A stretch of 64,000 bases of DNA from Seriola aureovittata. Its lineage: Eukaryota; Chordata; Actinopteri; Carangiformes; Carangidae. Under the pieces are notes generated by a model that was not told where the DNA came from, ran no database searches, and was given only the letters and a program-made list of their open reading frames with translations. The position numbers were made by a program, and so were the translations under genes. The stretch is taken from contig NC_079364.1 of assembly GCF_021018895.1 (NCBI RefSeq), forward strand, positions 33,806,701 through 33,870,700, in the 5' to 3' direction. Of this stretch, positions 23,130 through 34,455 are shown one piece after another (within the stretch, counting starts at the first letter, position 1; each line of letters opens with the position of its first letter).

Positions 23130-23560
23130 GGTGGTGCTTGTCTGCTGCAGTTACCGATGATAATGGCTGTGCCCTTTTTCATGTTTCATCGCTCGAAGAG
23201 GGGGCTTAGAGATTTATTTGGACATCAGCATCAGGGGAGGGGGACCTGCAGGACATGGCCTGACAGGAGGACCCCTGACCTCTCCTCTTGCCAGAGCTGC
23301 TTGGGGTCTTATGAAATACCCGAGGGGCCCCAAGACTAGCCAGTGTGTGTCAGACCCCTCAGTGGTGTCAGATAGCTTAAGGCCTTTTTTAAATGTATTT
23401 TTCAAAAGGGGGGAAATCAATAAGTTGGGTTGGGGAGAGGCGGCTGCAGAAACATGAGCCTGTGATATTTGCTGTGAGGCAGGGCATGTTCAGAGCGCTT
23501 GTCAAAGATGGGCCTCCAAGAGCATGTTTGGACAAAAATAAGTCGATAAATGGACCTGAA
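23130..23560. promoter_or_regulatory. Candidate conserved non-coding block
   Basis: High-complexity, repeat-free sequence with balanced composition and no coding frame supported by motifs. Such blocks in fish gene deserts are often conserved enhancers. Here that is inference from texture only, and alignment to other fish is needed to settle it. Confidence 0.22.
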
Positions 23561-23995
23561 GTCACTTTTTTTTCTTTATTTTTTTAGCAATCACCAGTGG
23601 CACACAGTTTGTACACACAGTAGCTTATATACAACATTTTGACTGCACTATTCCAAGAAACCCATTTTTAATGTCATTAAATGTATACATTAAGGAGAGT
23701 GTAAAAGTGAAATCATGCTTTTCTATTGAGGTGGTCCCATCTTATATGCAAACAGTGTAAAATGCTTACGCGCAATCCTTTGTGGTGCCTCTGCAATACT
23801 AGACATGTTGCATATTAAAGGATAAAGCTGTTGATGTTATCCTGTTCTTCTATTGCTATTGTCAGAAAAAAACACATAAAAAGATTAAAACCAACAGTGA
23901 GTTTTTCAGTCTGTCAAAATTTTCTGATTTTTGACCTTTGTCTGTGGCACTCAGCCCAGCTCACTGGTTCCTGTAATGGAAACTACAGTAAACTA

Positions 23996-23997
<2 letters not shown>

Positions 23998-24062
<65 letters not shown>

Positions 24063-24070
24063 TGTGTTTA
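23998..24070. repeat. (GT)n microsatellite
   Basis: About 30 pure TG units followed by TTTGTGTGTTTATGG. Confidence 0.97.
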
Positions 24071-24379
24071 TGGTGATGTGCAGTGGTGTGGCTAACTGAT
24101 GCATTTTTAATAGTTTTTGGAAACAATAGAGCTCAATGGCTCAGAAGATTAAGATGTACCACAATAAGAAAAATATAGAATATTACCAGACTTATTATCA
24201 GGCCATGCTGTGCATTTATACTATCAATAATTATGTTTATATTCTTTTAATCACAGTGAAGAGCAGCTTTGTGCTACAATGGTTGCATCGTTGAAAAACA
24301 AGATATGATGCTTTTCAACCTGCATCAACAAAGAATATTCGTTTGCTCGTTGGACAAAAGCACAACAACCCAAGGTGAC

Positions 24380-24562
24380 CAGTCTCTACAGATAAGATAC
24401 TGAGCCCCATATTGGGCCCGATAGCTGTTCCATCAGTGTATGAGTTTGCATACAGGTGTGTTGTATGAATGTGTGATTGAATGGGTGAATGTGGCAAGTA
24501 TTGCAAAGCGCTGTGGTCAGTGAGACTACAAAAGTGCTATATAAGTGCAAGTCCATTTACAG
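24380..24562 (+). mobile_element. Teleost SINE-like repeat, copy 2
   Basis: Shares with 9700-9937 the order ATCAGTGTATGAG, GAATGGGTGAATGTGGC, GCAAAGCGCTGTGGTCAG, AGACTACAAAAGTGC, TATATAAGTGCAAGTCCATTTAC. The head is strongly diverged. Confidence 0.68.
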
Positions 24563-25196
24563 AGCATACAGGCCAACCAACATATTGGAATACTAACATC
24601 ACAGTAAGGTAATACTGCCTGATCTTGTTAACAATATGTTTACAAGAAGGATATCTTGGTGTCTATTAGAAATGATTTGGCTGTAATCTTCCCCCTGGAT
24701 TTACTTTTTATTCCTGGAGGTTCATGTGAAATACAGTAAATGAACAAGCAGTCACTTTTCCATGCATATGTACAAAGCAAGAATATCCAGAACCAAAACA
24801 CTAACAGACCAACAGACAGACTAACATGATCAAAAATTAAATCCCCACGTAGTCACACTGAAGATAGAAAACAGTTTAGGATAGCTTGTGAAATTGCAGT
24901 GACAGCGGTGTTATTCTTCCTCACCCAGGGCTTCCCTACCATGCATCTTGGATTGCACTCTGGCCAGAGACAAAGCGGGTAATTGAATTCACATTGTGTC
25001 TGTGAGGGGAAGCAGGGAACAAACTCCTCCTCTCCCCAGGCTGGCCCATGGCAGCCAGTGTGATGGTGATATTGTACTGACCCTGCCTATCAGGGGTCAC
25101 GATGGGGAATTATAGTGTCGGTTGTCAAGCTGAGACCCATATTCTGCCCATAGGTAAGACAAATTCACAGCTCCAGAGGACCAAACTAGTTTCTCT

Positions 25197-25198
<2 letters not shown>
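24563..25198. other. No gene recognised; complex block 24930-25110
   Basis: The 24930-25110 part is repeat-free and contains GGGTAATTGAATTCAC, a homeodomain-like TAATTG. It might be regulatory, with no direct proof. Confidence 0.3.
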
Positions 25199-25279
<81 letters not shown>

Positions 25280-25282
25280 ACT
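25199..25282. repeat. (CA)n microsatellite
   Basis: About 38 CA units with one CATA near the end. It is among the longest dinucleotide arrays in the window. Confidence 0.97.
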
Positions 25283-26762
25283 ATCACTTTTCTGAACATT
25301 CATTCTCTCTCACTGCACAGCCTCGCTCTCATTGGGTTTATGGGCCTATTGTTGCCCTCCAGGGGCAGGAGAGGGGAGAGAAATTACCAGCTACAGCAGA
25401 GCTTAGCAGCTGAGTCAGAGTGACAGACACTGAGGGCTGAAGTCTGCTGGTACATCATAGTTCATACTATTAAACAAACAAAACACTTGTAAAAGCCAAA
25501 GAATGGTTCTCAAAACAACAGTGGTAGATACTGTTAGTGGAGTTTGAACTGTTTTGATGTTAGCAGAGGGGATGTGCTTATAGCAGACTGCCCTCCTGTA
25601 AAAAACGATACACTCATACAGGTCGAATCAGAGGGTTGTTCAAGTTCAAGATCATTCTAATGTTAGTCAGACCCTTTCACAAAAATAAAGACTGACTCAT
25701 TTTAAGACAAAAACATTTGACATCTTACCCCCAGGCTAACTCAGGCCTAAGACTAATGTTACCATGCTAACAATCAATGACACCTGCGCTGACCAGTATC
25801 ACCCAACAACAAAAAACAGGCAAACATGGCTCATAATTTGTGCTTTGCTAACATTGTTATGGAGAGAGAAGAGAGAGTTTTAGAGACCAAATCAGATTTT
25901 TCTTTTTTTGCTTCACTCTTCACTGAAAGTAAAATGTCTTCCAAAAGACAAACATTTTCTGCTGGGGTAAACAGAGCTTGGTTAGATGGTTGGGTGGTTG
26001 GATGGTTGGATGTTTTCCCACTATTGGCCATGTTTTTATTTTGAAAAAAGTCTTTATTTACCCAGAATTCATTGTACCACAGTCTTACTTAAGAAATAAA
26101 CTGCTTTGTGCAACAGATGAATTCAGACATCTATCTGAAGTCTGTTTTTGTTTGTTATATCTAAGACACAGTCAATCTATTTTTGTGAAACCAGCTCCTG
26201 ATTGGTTGTTAGTGCCTCCACTAGAAAACACTAAAGGAAACCCACTGTCGTTCCACATCATGTTTTGGCACCAAGCTTTGTTCAGACAGAGCACAGTGAG
26301 ACTAATGTTGTTTTTGGGCCATTGTAGTAGTAGCAAAGTAGACATAAGTGATAACAGCAGCAAACCAGCTGAATCATGTCAGCTACACAATAAATATTTA
26401 TCTACCTAAATATTGCCTTATGTGAGATCTGGAGGGCAGGCCCCCTGGAGAGGCATAGAGCCACTGTAGGGGGGGTTATGGATGACCAGGGGAAAATATG
26501 CAGTGAAAGTAAATTGAATGAATATGATTTTTGTTATGGATATGTTTGTTAGGGTTAGGGTCTGAACATTTCTACATTTATTAGTAGGATGTCATGACAG
26601 CCTTCAGGTTTTGGTCTCAACTCACCACATTGAGGACTGTCACCTGGAGGAGTGGACTTAATGTAAGTGTTCAAAAATAATACTGATCCTTTGAACTGCT
26701 TTTATTTAGAACTTTGAGTACATACTGTAGAGTCTCTCCTCAGTGCGTACACAAACATGCAT

Positions 26763-26765
<3 letters not shown>
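25283..26765. other. No gene recognised
   Basis: Unique DNA. A short GGTTGGAT-type tandem lies at 25985-26013. A two-unit TTAGGG-like string near 26548 is too short to be an interstitial telomere. Confidence 0.4.

Positions 26766-26810
<45 letters not shown>
26766..26810. repeat. (CA)n microsatellite
   Basis: About 22 CA units. Confidence 0.96.
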
Positions 26811-26813
<3 letters not shown>

Positions 26814-26939
26814 TGTGGGTAGTTGACCTCTCCTCACAGCCAGCCGTATGCTTAAGAAGAACCTGTCTTCTGTCCAGCTTTTTCTATCAGCGCTCCCATC
26901 ACACACTGACACCACAGCAGTACTTCAAAGAGGCCTGCT

Positions 26940-27165
26940 TTTGATGCTAACCATCAATATGCATTTCATCCTGCACTACTTTCTCCCCAGCATTCCTCCT
27001 CTGTCTTCCCTCCGCAGTAATTGCCTTCAAAGCCAATTAGCACAAATTATTTGCGACCGCACTGGTGGTAAAAATCCAGCGCTTGTCGGTGGAGGTGTCC
27101 TGGAGGTCAGATGTATTAGCTCAGTTGCTCTCATTTTCTGTAAGCTCTTTCCAGCCTCTACTTGT
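26940..27165. promoter_or_regulatory. Candidate conserved non-coding element
   Basis: Dense homeodomain- and TCF-like words: TAATTG (27018-27023), TTCAAAG, a TCF/LEF core in reverse (27026-27032), CCAATTAG (27033-27040) and CAAATTATTTGC (27042-27053). No repeat or coding motif was recognised. The cluster resembles developmental enhancer sequence, which is inference. Confidence 0.3.
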
Positions 27166-28255
27166 ACAAATAGGCTATCAGCATAACCTGTGTGAACCTT
27201 CCTACATTAATCTCCAAATGTCTTGCAGGAGGGTTTCTGTAAAAGCATTATTAGAAGAGCAGAAGCTCACAATTTTTCAAGGCTCACAGGGCATGTTGCC
27301 CTAAACATGTGAGACTGGTAAGTATGTTTAGTTAATTTGTCAGGTTGCGTGTTGGCGGTTTGCATCCGCAGCCTAAGCCGATGTTTAGCTAATGCTGCCA
27401 GAGCCGTTTCACTGCAGAGCCTGCCTGTATTCCCCCTCGGAAAATACATGTTTTACTCTGTGAGCCAGATCAAAGCAGAGACGCTGGGATCAAAGACCAG
27501 CATCACGCCGCTTTGGTCACATCTGTGTTGTTTACATGAATGCTAAAGGCACTTATATCAAATATTACCAACTTTGAAAGATATATGTGTTGAATCAAAG
27601 TATTTTGATGTCACTTTTGAAGTACATCAGTGCATTTGGGGATAATTTTGAAAATCTCCCCACAATTTCACAACAATTTTGTAAGCCTTAAACAAGATGG
27701 GAGGACTGAGCCCTGGTAGAGTATGCATCTGTTTGCATCTCCCCCACATTTCCAAATTCCGCCACATCCTCGCTATCAACAGCAAGGCTCCCTGTAGGTA
27801 TGTCTCTGAAGAGCTTAGCCGGGTGCCCAGTGTCCATAAAATGGACTTAACTCCACAGGATCAAACACTCGCCATCAGTGCTTCAGCATACCAGATATAA
27901 ATATAATAAAAAGAGGGGCAGAAAGAGATGGATACTGTACCTCTTTCAGGCTGTTGTTTATCTGTTGACCTCAGATATTCTCTTCTCAGTAATCTCCCCC
28001 GATGGGAGGCTAAGGAGGAGGAGGAGGTGAGGCAGCGGAGGGGGACTGCTGGGTGGAGGTGGGGGGTGGCTAAGGAGCAAGGGGGATGGAGGAGGAGAAG
28101 AAGGGGGTTCAATGACCTGTGAGCCGGCCTGCTGTTGGGCTGGGGGCTAAATACTCCCCACCCTCCACCTCCCCACCCCCTTTACCTCTAACTGGATTAT
28201 AGACCTTGCCATTCCCCTTGCAAAGCAGCAGACCAAATCTGACACCCAACCCACC
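27166..28255. other. No gene recognised; G-rich/C-rich strand switch
   Basis: A G-rich stretch (28000-28110) is followed by a C-rich stretch (28150-28185). The tracts GGGTGGAGGTGGGGGGTGG (28051-28069) and its near complement at 28156-28180 could pair or form G-quadruplexes. Confidence 0.5.
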
Positions 28256-28303
28256 AACACACACATACGCACACACAGACACACACACACACACATATAT
28301 ATG
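28256..28303. repeat. Impure (CA)n-(TA)n microsatellite
   Basis: CA units with ACGC and AGAC interruptions ending in TATATATATG. Confidence 0.93.
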
Positions 28304-29218
28304 AAATTAGAGGTTCATCTCTGCAACAAAAGTTCTCCCTCCTTCTGTTCGTTCCTCAGTCTTTCTCTGAGCTCTCCTCTGTCCCCTCCAGGAGGGTGAG
28401 GGGGCACCGTGTTATGAAAGGATGCAACGCACCTACTCCCCTCAAACATCCTCCTTTCACCAAATACACCCCCAACCAGGGGTCATGACAACCAAAATGT
28501 TTCTGTCATTGACTGAATTTTTCTAACAATGACAGAAAAAAGGTTGCCCGCCTTTTTGAGATATTAGAGCTAGTTAGACGACAGCTTCTGTGGCATCACA
28601 TGTTACATCATGGAGTTGTACCTCGTGTTTGAGAGAGCCTTGTTGACTTCTGATCACTTCCCTGGGAGAAATGTTTCCCAACTTCAAAACTCTGGCTAAA
28701 GTGGAGCTGGTAATTCTAGTTTCCATTGCGGCAGCAGAGCTTGAGCTCATCCTTCAGAACAAAACTGCAGTCATGAGAAGTCATCTGTCCAAGGCAAAGA
28801 TGCAAACTTAATCCCCCAATGTGTTTGATTACACTCAAGTGAGCACCCAGTTTTAGTTTCAGATTAGTTTAATTTAATTTCTTGTAAATGGTTATTCATA
28901 TTTTATTTTTAATTGTCATATTCTGAAAAATTGCATTGTTCATATTTGTTTGTTTCAGCACAATGGCCTTAACTGTCACTGCCAATCATTCATCTGCTTC
29001 ATGTGGTGCCGACATGGCAAGTCAACAGATGGGGTTTCTGTTTATCTTTTCTTTCCATGTGCTTATAAATGCATAATCTGAGTTGTTTATAAAAATTAAA
29101 TGCTATCAAACAGCCACAGCTATGTCACACTGTCATTAAAGATTGAAATTAAAATGACAGGTAATAATTTTTTCGAACCTGTGCGTCAAAATGACGGACA
29201 ATTAGAAAGTCCAACGCA
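28304..29218. other. No gene recognised
   Basis: Unique DNA without recognised features. Confidence 0.4.
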
Positions 29219-29280
29219 ACCCCCCCACCACCACCACCACCCTCCCACCGCCACCACCACCCCTCATCCCCCCATCCCCT
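29219..29280. repeat. CCA-rich low-complexity tract
   Basis: CCACCACC triplets and C runs. The translated His/Pro-rich frame is an artefact. Confidence 0.9.
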
Positions 29281-29458
29281 CTCTCTATCTGTCTCCCTGT
29301 GTCTCTGCCGGCAGCTGACCCCTGACAGAGTGGTATGTGTTGGAGATAAGTATGTCAGGACTCAGGAGGAATGTAAGGTTCAGTGGTTTAGGCTGATCTG
29401 CTGTGTCTGGCTCTGTTTACCACTGGAAGAACTTTCTAAATACATGTGTGAGTACACA

Positions 29459-29504
<46 letters not shown>

Positions 29505-29510
29505 GACACA
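29459..29510. repeat. (CA)n microsatellite
   Basis: About 20 CA units followed by AAACACAGACAC. Confidence 0.96.
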
Positions 29511-31039
29511 AAATCCTTAAAAACTACTTGATTCCAGACTGACAACAGCAGAGTTGTCCTTGTTTAGTTACAACACATCAGACAGTGTGAAGCAAAACTT
29601 CATACTACTGACAGAACGTTATACAATGATATAAAAGTGATCATGTAGATTAGCTGTGTCATAATATATGTAAACTGTGCACAACAGCAGAAGAGTTTGC
29701 TGGAAGTAAATCTTGACAAATAACAATAAATCCATCGGCTTAGATCTGTGCAGCATCTCAGCTGCCAATTTTAGCATAAGTCATACAAGAGCAATGGCAC
29801 CAAGACTGGCAACCTCACTATGATGACGAGGCTCAGTAAAGCTGCACACTGTCACTGCACCTGAGAAAACTGTTGCAGCCTGTAGAACATTTCACATTTC
29901 CTACGTCACGTTTTTGTGCTCATTCATAACATGGGCACCAAAATGTTAAGGTGTCAAATTCCTGAGATATAAATCTATAATATTCATATACACTGAACAA
30001 ACATGCAGTGTGTTAATGAAGCCAGGCTAGCTGTTTCCCTCTGTTTACAGTCTGTATGCTATGTCTCTATGCATCTTTTCTAACATGTTCAACTATTCCT
30101 TTAACCAAAGGATGGTGTGAGTAAATAATATAAAGGAGGCAACAGTTTATATTTTTACAGAAAACAACCTACATGTGCTCTTGTAGCATGCAACATGTCT
30201 GTTGTCTGCTGTTCAAAATCATCAGAATTTAAAGAACATTTTCATTTTACCCAGTGACTTAACCACAAGCTTAACAAAAAAACTTTCCTTTACCAAAAGA
30301 ATCAGTTTGTCTACATCATACCTAAAATATATACACATATAAATCCATAAAGTCTTTCTGACCTCAGGTGGTACCAAGCCATGTAGATGAATCTGGTTTT
30401 ACTTGCCCTGGTTTTGAGATGTTATGAGTTTTCATTGGAGAAACATGATCACTGATGAGATGATGTTTTGTGGATTATCAGAATTAAAGGGACAACTTCT
30501 ATTGGAAAAATAAAAGGTTTTCAGTAAAGTCTAATTACTTGCACTGTATTTGGGTGGATGAAGAAATGTCAAAGACAGATTCCTCTAATAAAACCAAAAC
30601 AATCTGTATGGACAGATTAACATGAAGTCAGAACTGCAGTATGAACTCTTACTGCAGCGCCTCCTTCTTCCTCACCTCCTTTAGAAACTACGAGGAGAAA
30701 TAAATCTCTGTTCCCAAACACAAAGAGCAAAGAGATTAAAGACATGTAGACTGTATATCACATACTCTGACTCCCACTCCAAGTGCAGGAGAGGTGTGCA
30801 GTGCAGCTCAGTTCAGCAAACAGGTCAGCGCTTCAAGGTCCTGCGCTGGCTGACTGACAGTTTGCTCTCACAGGGCTGAGTGGCCTGAACATTTCATGTG
30901 TAAACCAGTGATAGTCTGGCTAGTTTCAGATGTCATGAAGAGGAGCTGGCAGGCGGAGAGCAGCCACAGCAGATGCAGTCCGACACTCCCAGCCCCCGGA
31001 GCAAATCCACCAACACAAATGCCTGCTCAGGCAACCGGA
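29511..31039. other. No gene recognised
   Basis: Unique AT-moderate DNA. No supported feature. Confidence 0.4.
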
Positions 31040-31515
31040 AGAGGTGACAAAACACATCAGGTAACTCTGCCTTTCCGGATGGTTCCCACCCTCTCCTGTC
31101 ACAGATGCGAGATGCCTACATGTCAGACATTAATGGTCATTGATAGTGACAGGCACCTTTCCGAGGCAGAATGTGTGCAGTGGGGGCGTTTAACTGGTTG
31201 TTAACTGGTGCAGCAGATGCCAACTGGTCGCTGGCAGCCAGAGAAAACTAAGCCATAAACATTACAGCAAGGCTCTCTCTCATCATCCTCAGAGGTTGTT
31301 AAAGCAATTAAGTGTTCATGTGTACGATGGACAGATGTCGGGAGAAAAGGGGTGCATAATTAAGAAAGCAAAGCTCATTAGTGGCCCTGTTGATGTTGAA
31401 TAGGACAACAGCTTAGCTTTCTAATTCTGCTCAGCTATATGCATTGAAAGACAGGGAGATAACAAAGCAGCAATATCTCATATCAGAGCTGCCAGAGAGG
31501 ACTACAAATCAATAT
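31040..31515. promoter_or_regulatory. Candidate conserved non-coding element
   Basis: Repeat-free block with an NK2-type CAATTAAGTG (31305-31314), TAATTA (31357-31362) and CTCATTAGTGG (about 31374). Clustering of homeodomain words is suggestive but not decisive. Confidence 0.27.
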
Positions 31516-32029
31516 CATGATTAACTGTCACATTTTACCCTGTAATGTTAAAATACACAATATGTTAAATGTACCTTTGCACAAGAAATCTATGTTCTCT
31601 CAGTGTTACAGCAATAAGTTAAGGTGGCAAAGGTCCAACAGGACAGGAATATTTTTTTGTCCAAATATCCCACCGACTCCCATCAGAATTAGCAAATATG
31701 ACAAGTTTCTAACAGCAGGCTTTGTTACTGATTATTATCTGCTCTGGTTGCTGAAAAGCTAAAAGTCTGTTTACATGTGTTGGGGAGTGTTACTGCTTTT
31801 GTGGAAAAAAGTTGTATAAAGTCTATTGTGGCTCCAGAGGGAGCTGTGCAAAGTCTGATAAACTCAAGAGATGTCACTCAAGTTGCATTGTGGGCAATGC
31901 AAACACTATATTTTGATAAGGAAGAAGGATGAGTGGAATAAGGAGTGCAAAGCTAAATCAGTGCAGTACTTTAATTAAGTTTATTAGGGACATAAGAGTA
32001 ATCAGTATTTGATAAAAACTCTCATGTCT
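31516..32029. other. No gene recognised
   Basis: AT-rich unique DNA. Confidence 0.4.
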
Positions 32030-32445
32030 CGCTCATGTCTTCAGTTTTGTCTTATTATTTCATTTATTTCCTGTTTTACTTTAAAATCACTAACTCTCCC
32101 TCTCATTTGAGACTCACTTCCTGCCCTCATGTGTTTCCCACCACTGTGATTGTCTGCCCCGTCCTAATGTGTTGCACCTGAGTCTCATTATGAACCCTCT
32201 CCTGGTCTATCTTCCTCTTGTGCCAGTTCGTCTTCATTCAAGAGTTCCAGTCGTTTTTCGTCCATGTGAGGCAAGGTCTTTTTTCTGACCTTACCTCAGC
32301 TTCTACTTTGTATTGTTCTGTCTGTGTTTATTTGCTCTCTCATGTGCCAACCTTTCTGTCCAGTAAAAAGACCTTCATTTTTGAAACCTATTTTTGTGTT
32401 GGACTCGTGCATTTGAGTCCCTGTCTCGTGGTTATTGGTTCTTAT
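32030..32445 (+). mobile_element. Degenerate LTR-like sequence
   Basis: In plus sense it shows the order seen in reverse at 7297-7740: a TTATTTCCTGTTTTACTTT start, CCCTCATGTGTTTCCCACC, GATTGTCTGCCCCG, a GTGCCAGTTCGTCTTCATTC block, then a CAGTAAAAAGACC polyadenylation-like part and GAGTCCCTGTCTCGTGG. Ends and target duplication are unclear. Probably the same broad LTR type, much decayed. Confidence 0.38.
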
Positions 32446-32687
32446 CTTATTTAAGAAGAAAAATATCTATATAATACAGATTATAAATGAATTTAGAAAA
32501 AATATAAATTATTTCATTTTTATTATTTTCTTTTTCTTTAAAAGGATTAGATGAGCAACAGCAAAGAGGGGGCGGTCAGACATTAACCATTCCAAATCTC
32601 TACACTGGAAAAATATTCTTAAAGAAATACATGCAAGATCATACAAAAATTAATAATAAATACATGAGAATCAATTACTATCTTACA

Positions 32688-32691
<4 letters not shown>

Positions 32692-32732
<41 letters not shown>
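32692..32732. repeat. (AT)n microsatellite
   Basis: About 20 AT units. Confidence 0.96.
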
Positions 32733-32733
<1 letters not shown>

Positions 32734-32867
32734 CTATATTTATTATTTCAGGGGCAGCTGTCTTCATGGCGGTGCTTGAGGGAGAGGTCTGTGCTGGCTT
32801 TCTGTGTACACTCTTCTCAAGCACACAAATTTATCAAAATGTTAGAATGAACTGTATGTTGTGCACA

Positions 32868-33430
32868 CAATAATAATAATAATAATAATAATAAAAGTAT
32901 TTGATTTTGATTACACAGGATGCAGCTCAAAGTGTTTTGACAAATATTAAAGAGAAAGTGAGGTAAATCAGGGAAATCATTAAAAAACGGGAACATTTTA
33001 GACAAAAACATTTTCAAATAAATAAAAAAACATAAAAACTCTAAAAGAGCTAATTGAAAGCTAAGTTGAACAGCTATGCTTTCAGTCATCCTTTAAAAAT
33101 GTCCACTGAGTCCGTTCCTCTGATATTTATTGATAGGGTGTTCCACAGTTTAGGTGCATAATGGGTGAAGGCCCCTTCCTCAGTTTTATTTTGGGAGACA
33201 TTTGGAACATTTAGAAGCCGTACTGTAGATGATCTAAGGGCTTGTGGAGGCACATTAAACAACAGACAATCAGTGATGTAAGAGGATGCCAATCCATTTA
33301 GAGCTTTGTATACAAGTAAAAGGAGTTTAAAATCAATTCTAAAAAATACAGGGAGCCAATCAGTGCAGCCAGGAGTAATCTGCTCTCTCCTCCTTGTTTT
33401 TGTTGAAAGTCGAGCAGCAGATTTTAAATT
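32868..33430 (-). mobile_element. LINE 3' fragment with (TTA)n tail
   Basis: The minus strand encodes a decayed LINE C-terminus, followed by an AT-rich 3' UTR and ending in a (TTA)n tail (32870-32896 as TAA on plus). The 5' portion is absent. This C-terminal type (HWLPV, YKALNGL, APKLWN, then FK) is common in teleost LINEs. It differs from the LINE copies at 2.9 and 37.3 kb. Confidence 0.8.
33050..33425 (-). pseudogene. LINE ORF C-terminus, decayed
   Basis: Reading backwards from about 33425: an LHWLPV-like segment, then RIDFK, LLLVYKALNGLASSYI, LRSSTVRLLNVP, an AFTHYAPKLWNTL block, and DSVDIFKG followed by a stop where the family usually reads on to an LKT-type end. At least two in-frame stops occur near the C-terminus. 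It could not encode an active protein. Confidence 0.72.
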
Positions 33431-33839
33431 AGCTGTAGTTTCTCAATTCAGAAACATTTCATGTGCTCAGTGTCATAAAACGTGGCCTCAGTATTTTTTG
33501 TTTTCCTCTCTATGGCCTCCTAATATTTAATTTGACCCATGACATAAAGACTGACAGTGATTAGTTTGTACTTCACATTATACATGAGATTCATAATGAC
33601 AGCTTTAGGTTTATTTTTGGTTTGTTGAACAGAACGATCTCATAGCAAATATGACAAAAAGTAAGTTAGTAAATTAGTAAATTACACTATTCATGACTGC
33701 AGCAGAATTCAGGAGCGGGCTTTATTTTCTAAATAGTTTCAATCATCTGTCATTTCAGATCACATAATCAAATCTCAAAACAACAGAAAGTCTGCACAAC
33801 AGAAAATAAAGAAATGGAGGATATTAGATGATAATTAGC
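33431..33839. other. No gene recognised
   Basis: AT-rich DNA without recognised features. Confidence 0.4.
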
Positions 33840-34370
33840 CACAGTTTTGTTCTCTCAGCAGATGTCCTTGAGTTTTCTACAGGGGGATTACATGCTGGAG
33901 CAATGTGGGGGGATGGCAGGGTGGCATACCAAATCCAGTCATTAATCCTGTAGAGTTCTCAAAATTTCACATCACAGCCAGGGCTGGGGCCGTCAGCAAT
34001 CCCCTCCGCTGCTGCAATTGGTGACATTACACTGAAATATTAAACACTTGTGTGCATCATGCTTTTTATGCACTGACGCATATTTTGTGTAGTGCTTAGG
34101 AATATTAAAGCATAATTTATATTTCAGGAGTTTGACACCTTGACATTTTTGCACCTCTGTTTTGAATTTCAGCATGCGGTTTGACATGTTTGTATTAATA
34201 ACATTGTGATCTCAGAGGGCCATGGCCGCAGGCTACTTGAACAAGACTACTAAAGAAAGGGATTTCAAAAGGAATTGTAGAGCAGCCTAGGGACTCGTCA
34301 AAATCAGCCCTGATACTGTTGCCCTGATAAAAATCCATTACCCACAAACGTGAGGGGGGGATGGTGGTTA
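33840..34370. promoter_or_regulatory. Candidate conserved non-coding block
   Basis: About 500 bp of complex, repeat-free, non-coding sequence lies directly upstream of a GT/GA array. It includes CCGCTGCTGCAATTGGTGAC (34007-34026) and TAATTTATATTTCAGG. The texture resembles vertebrate conserved elements. This is not provable here. Confidence 0.25.
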
Positions 34371-34374
34371 GTGT

Positions 34375-34376
34375 TG

Positions 34377-34431
<55 letters not shown>

Positions 34432-34455
34432 TTGAGAGAGAGAGAGAGAGAGAGG
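34375..34455. repeat. (GT)n-(GA)n compound microsatellite
   Basis: About 27 GT units, then ATT, then about 10 GA units. Confidence 0.96.

Noticed and set aside
26540..26570. Telomere-like GTTAGGGTTAGGG
   Set aside because: Only two units; expected by chance and not an interstitial telomeric array.
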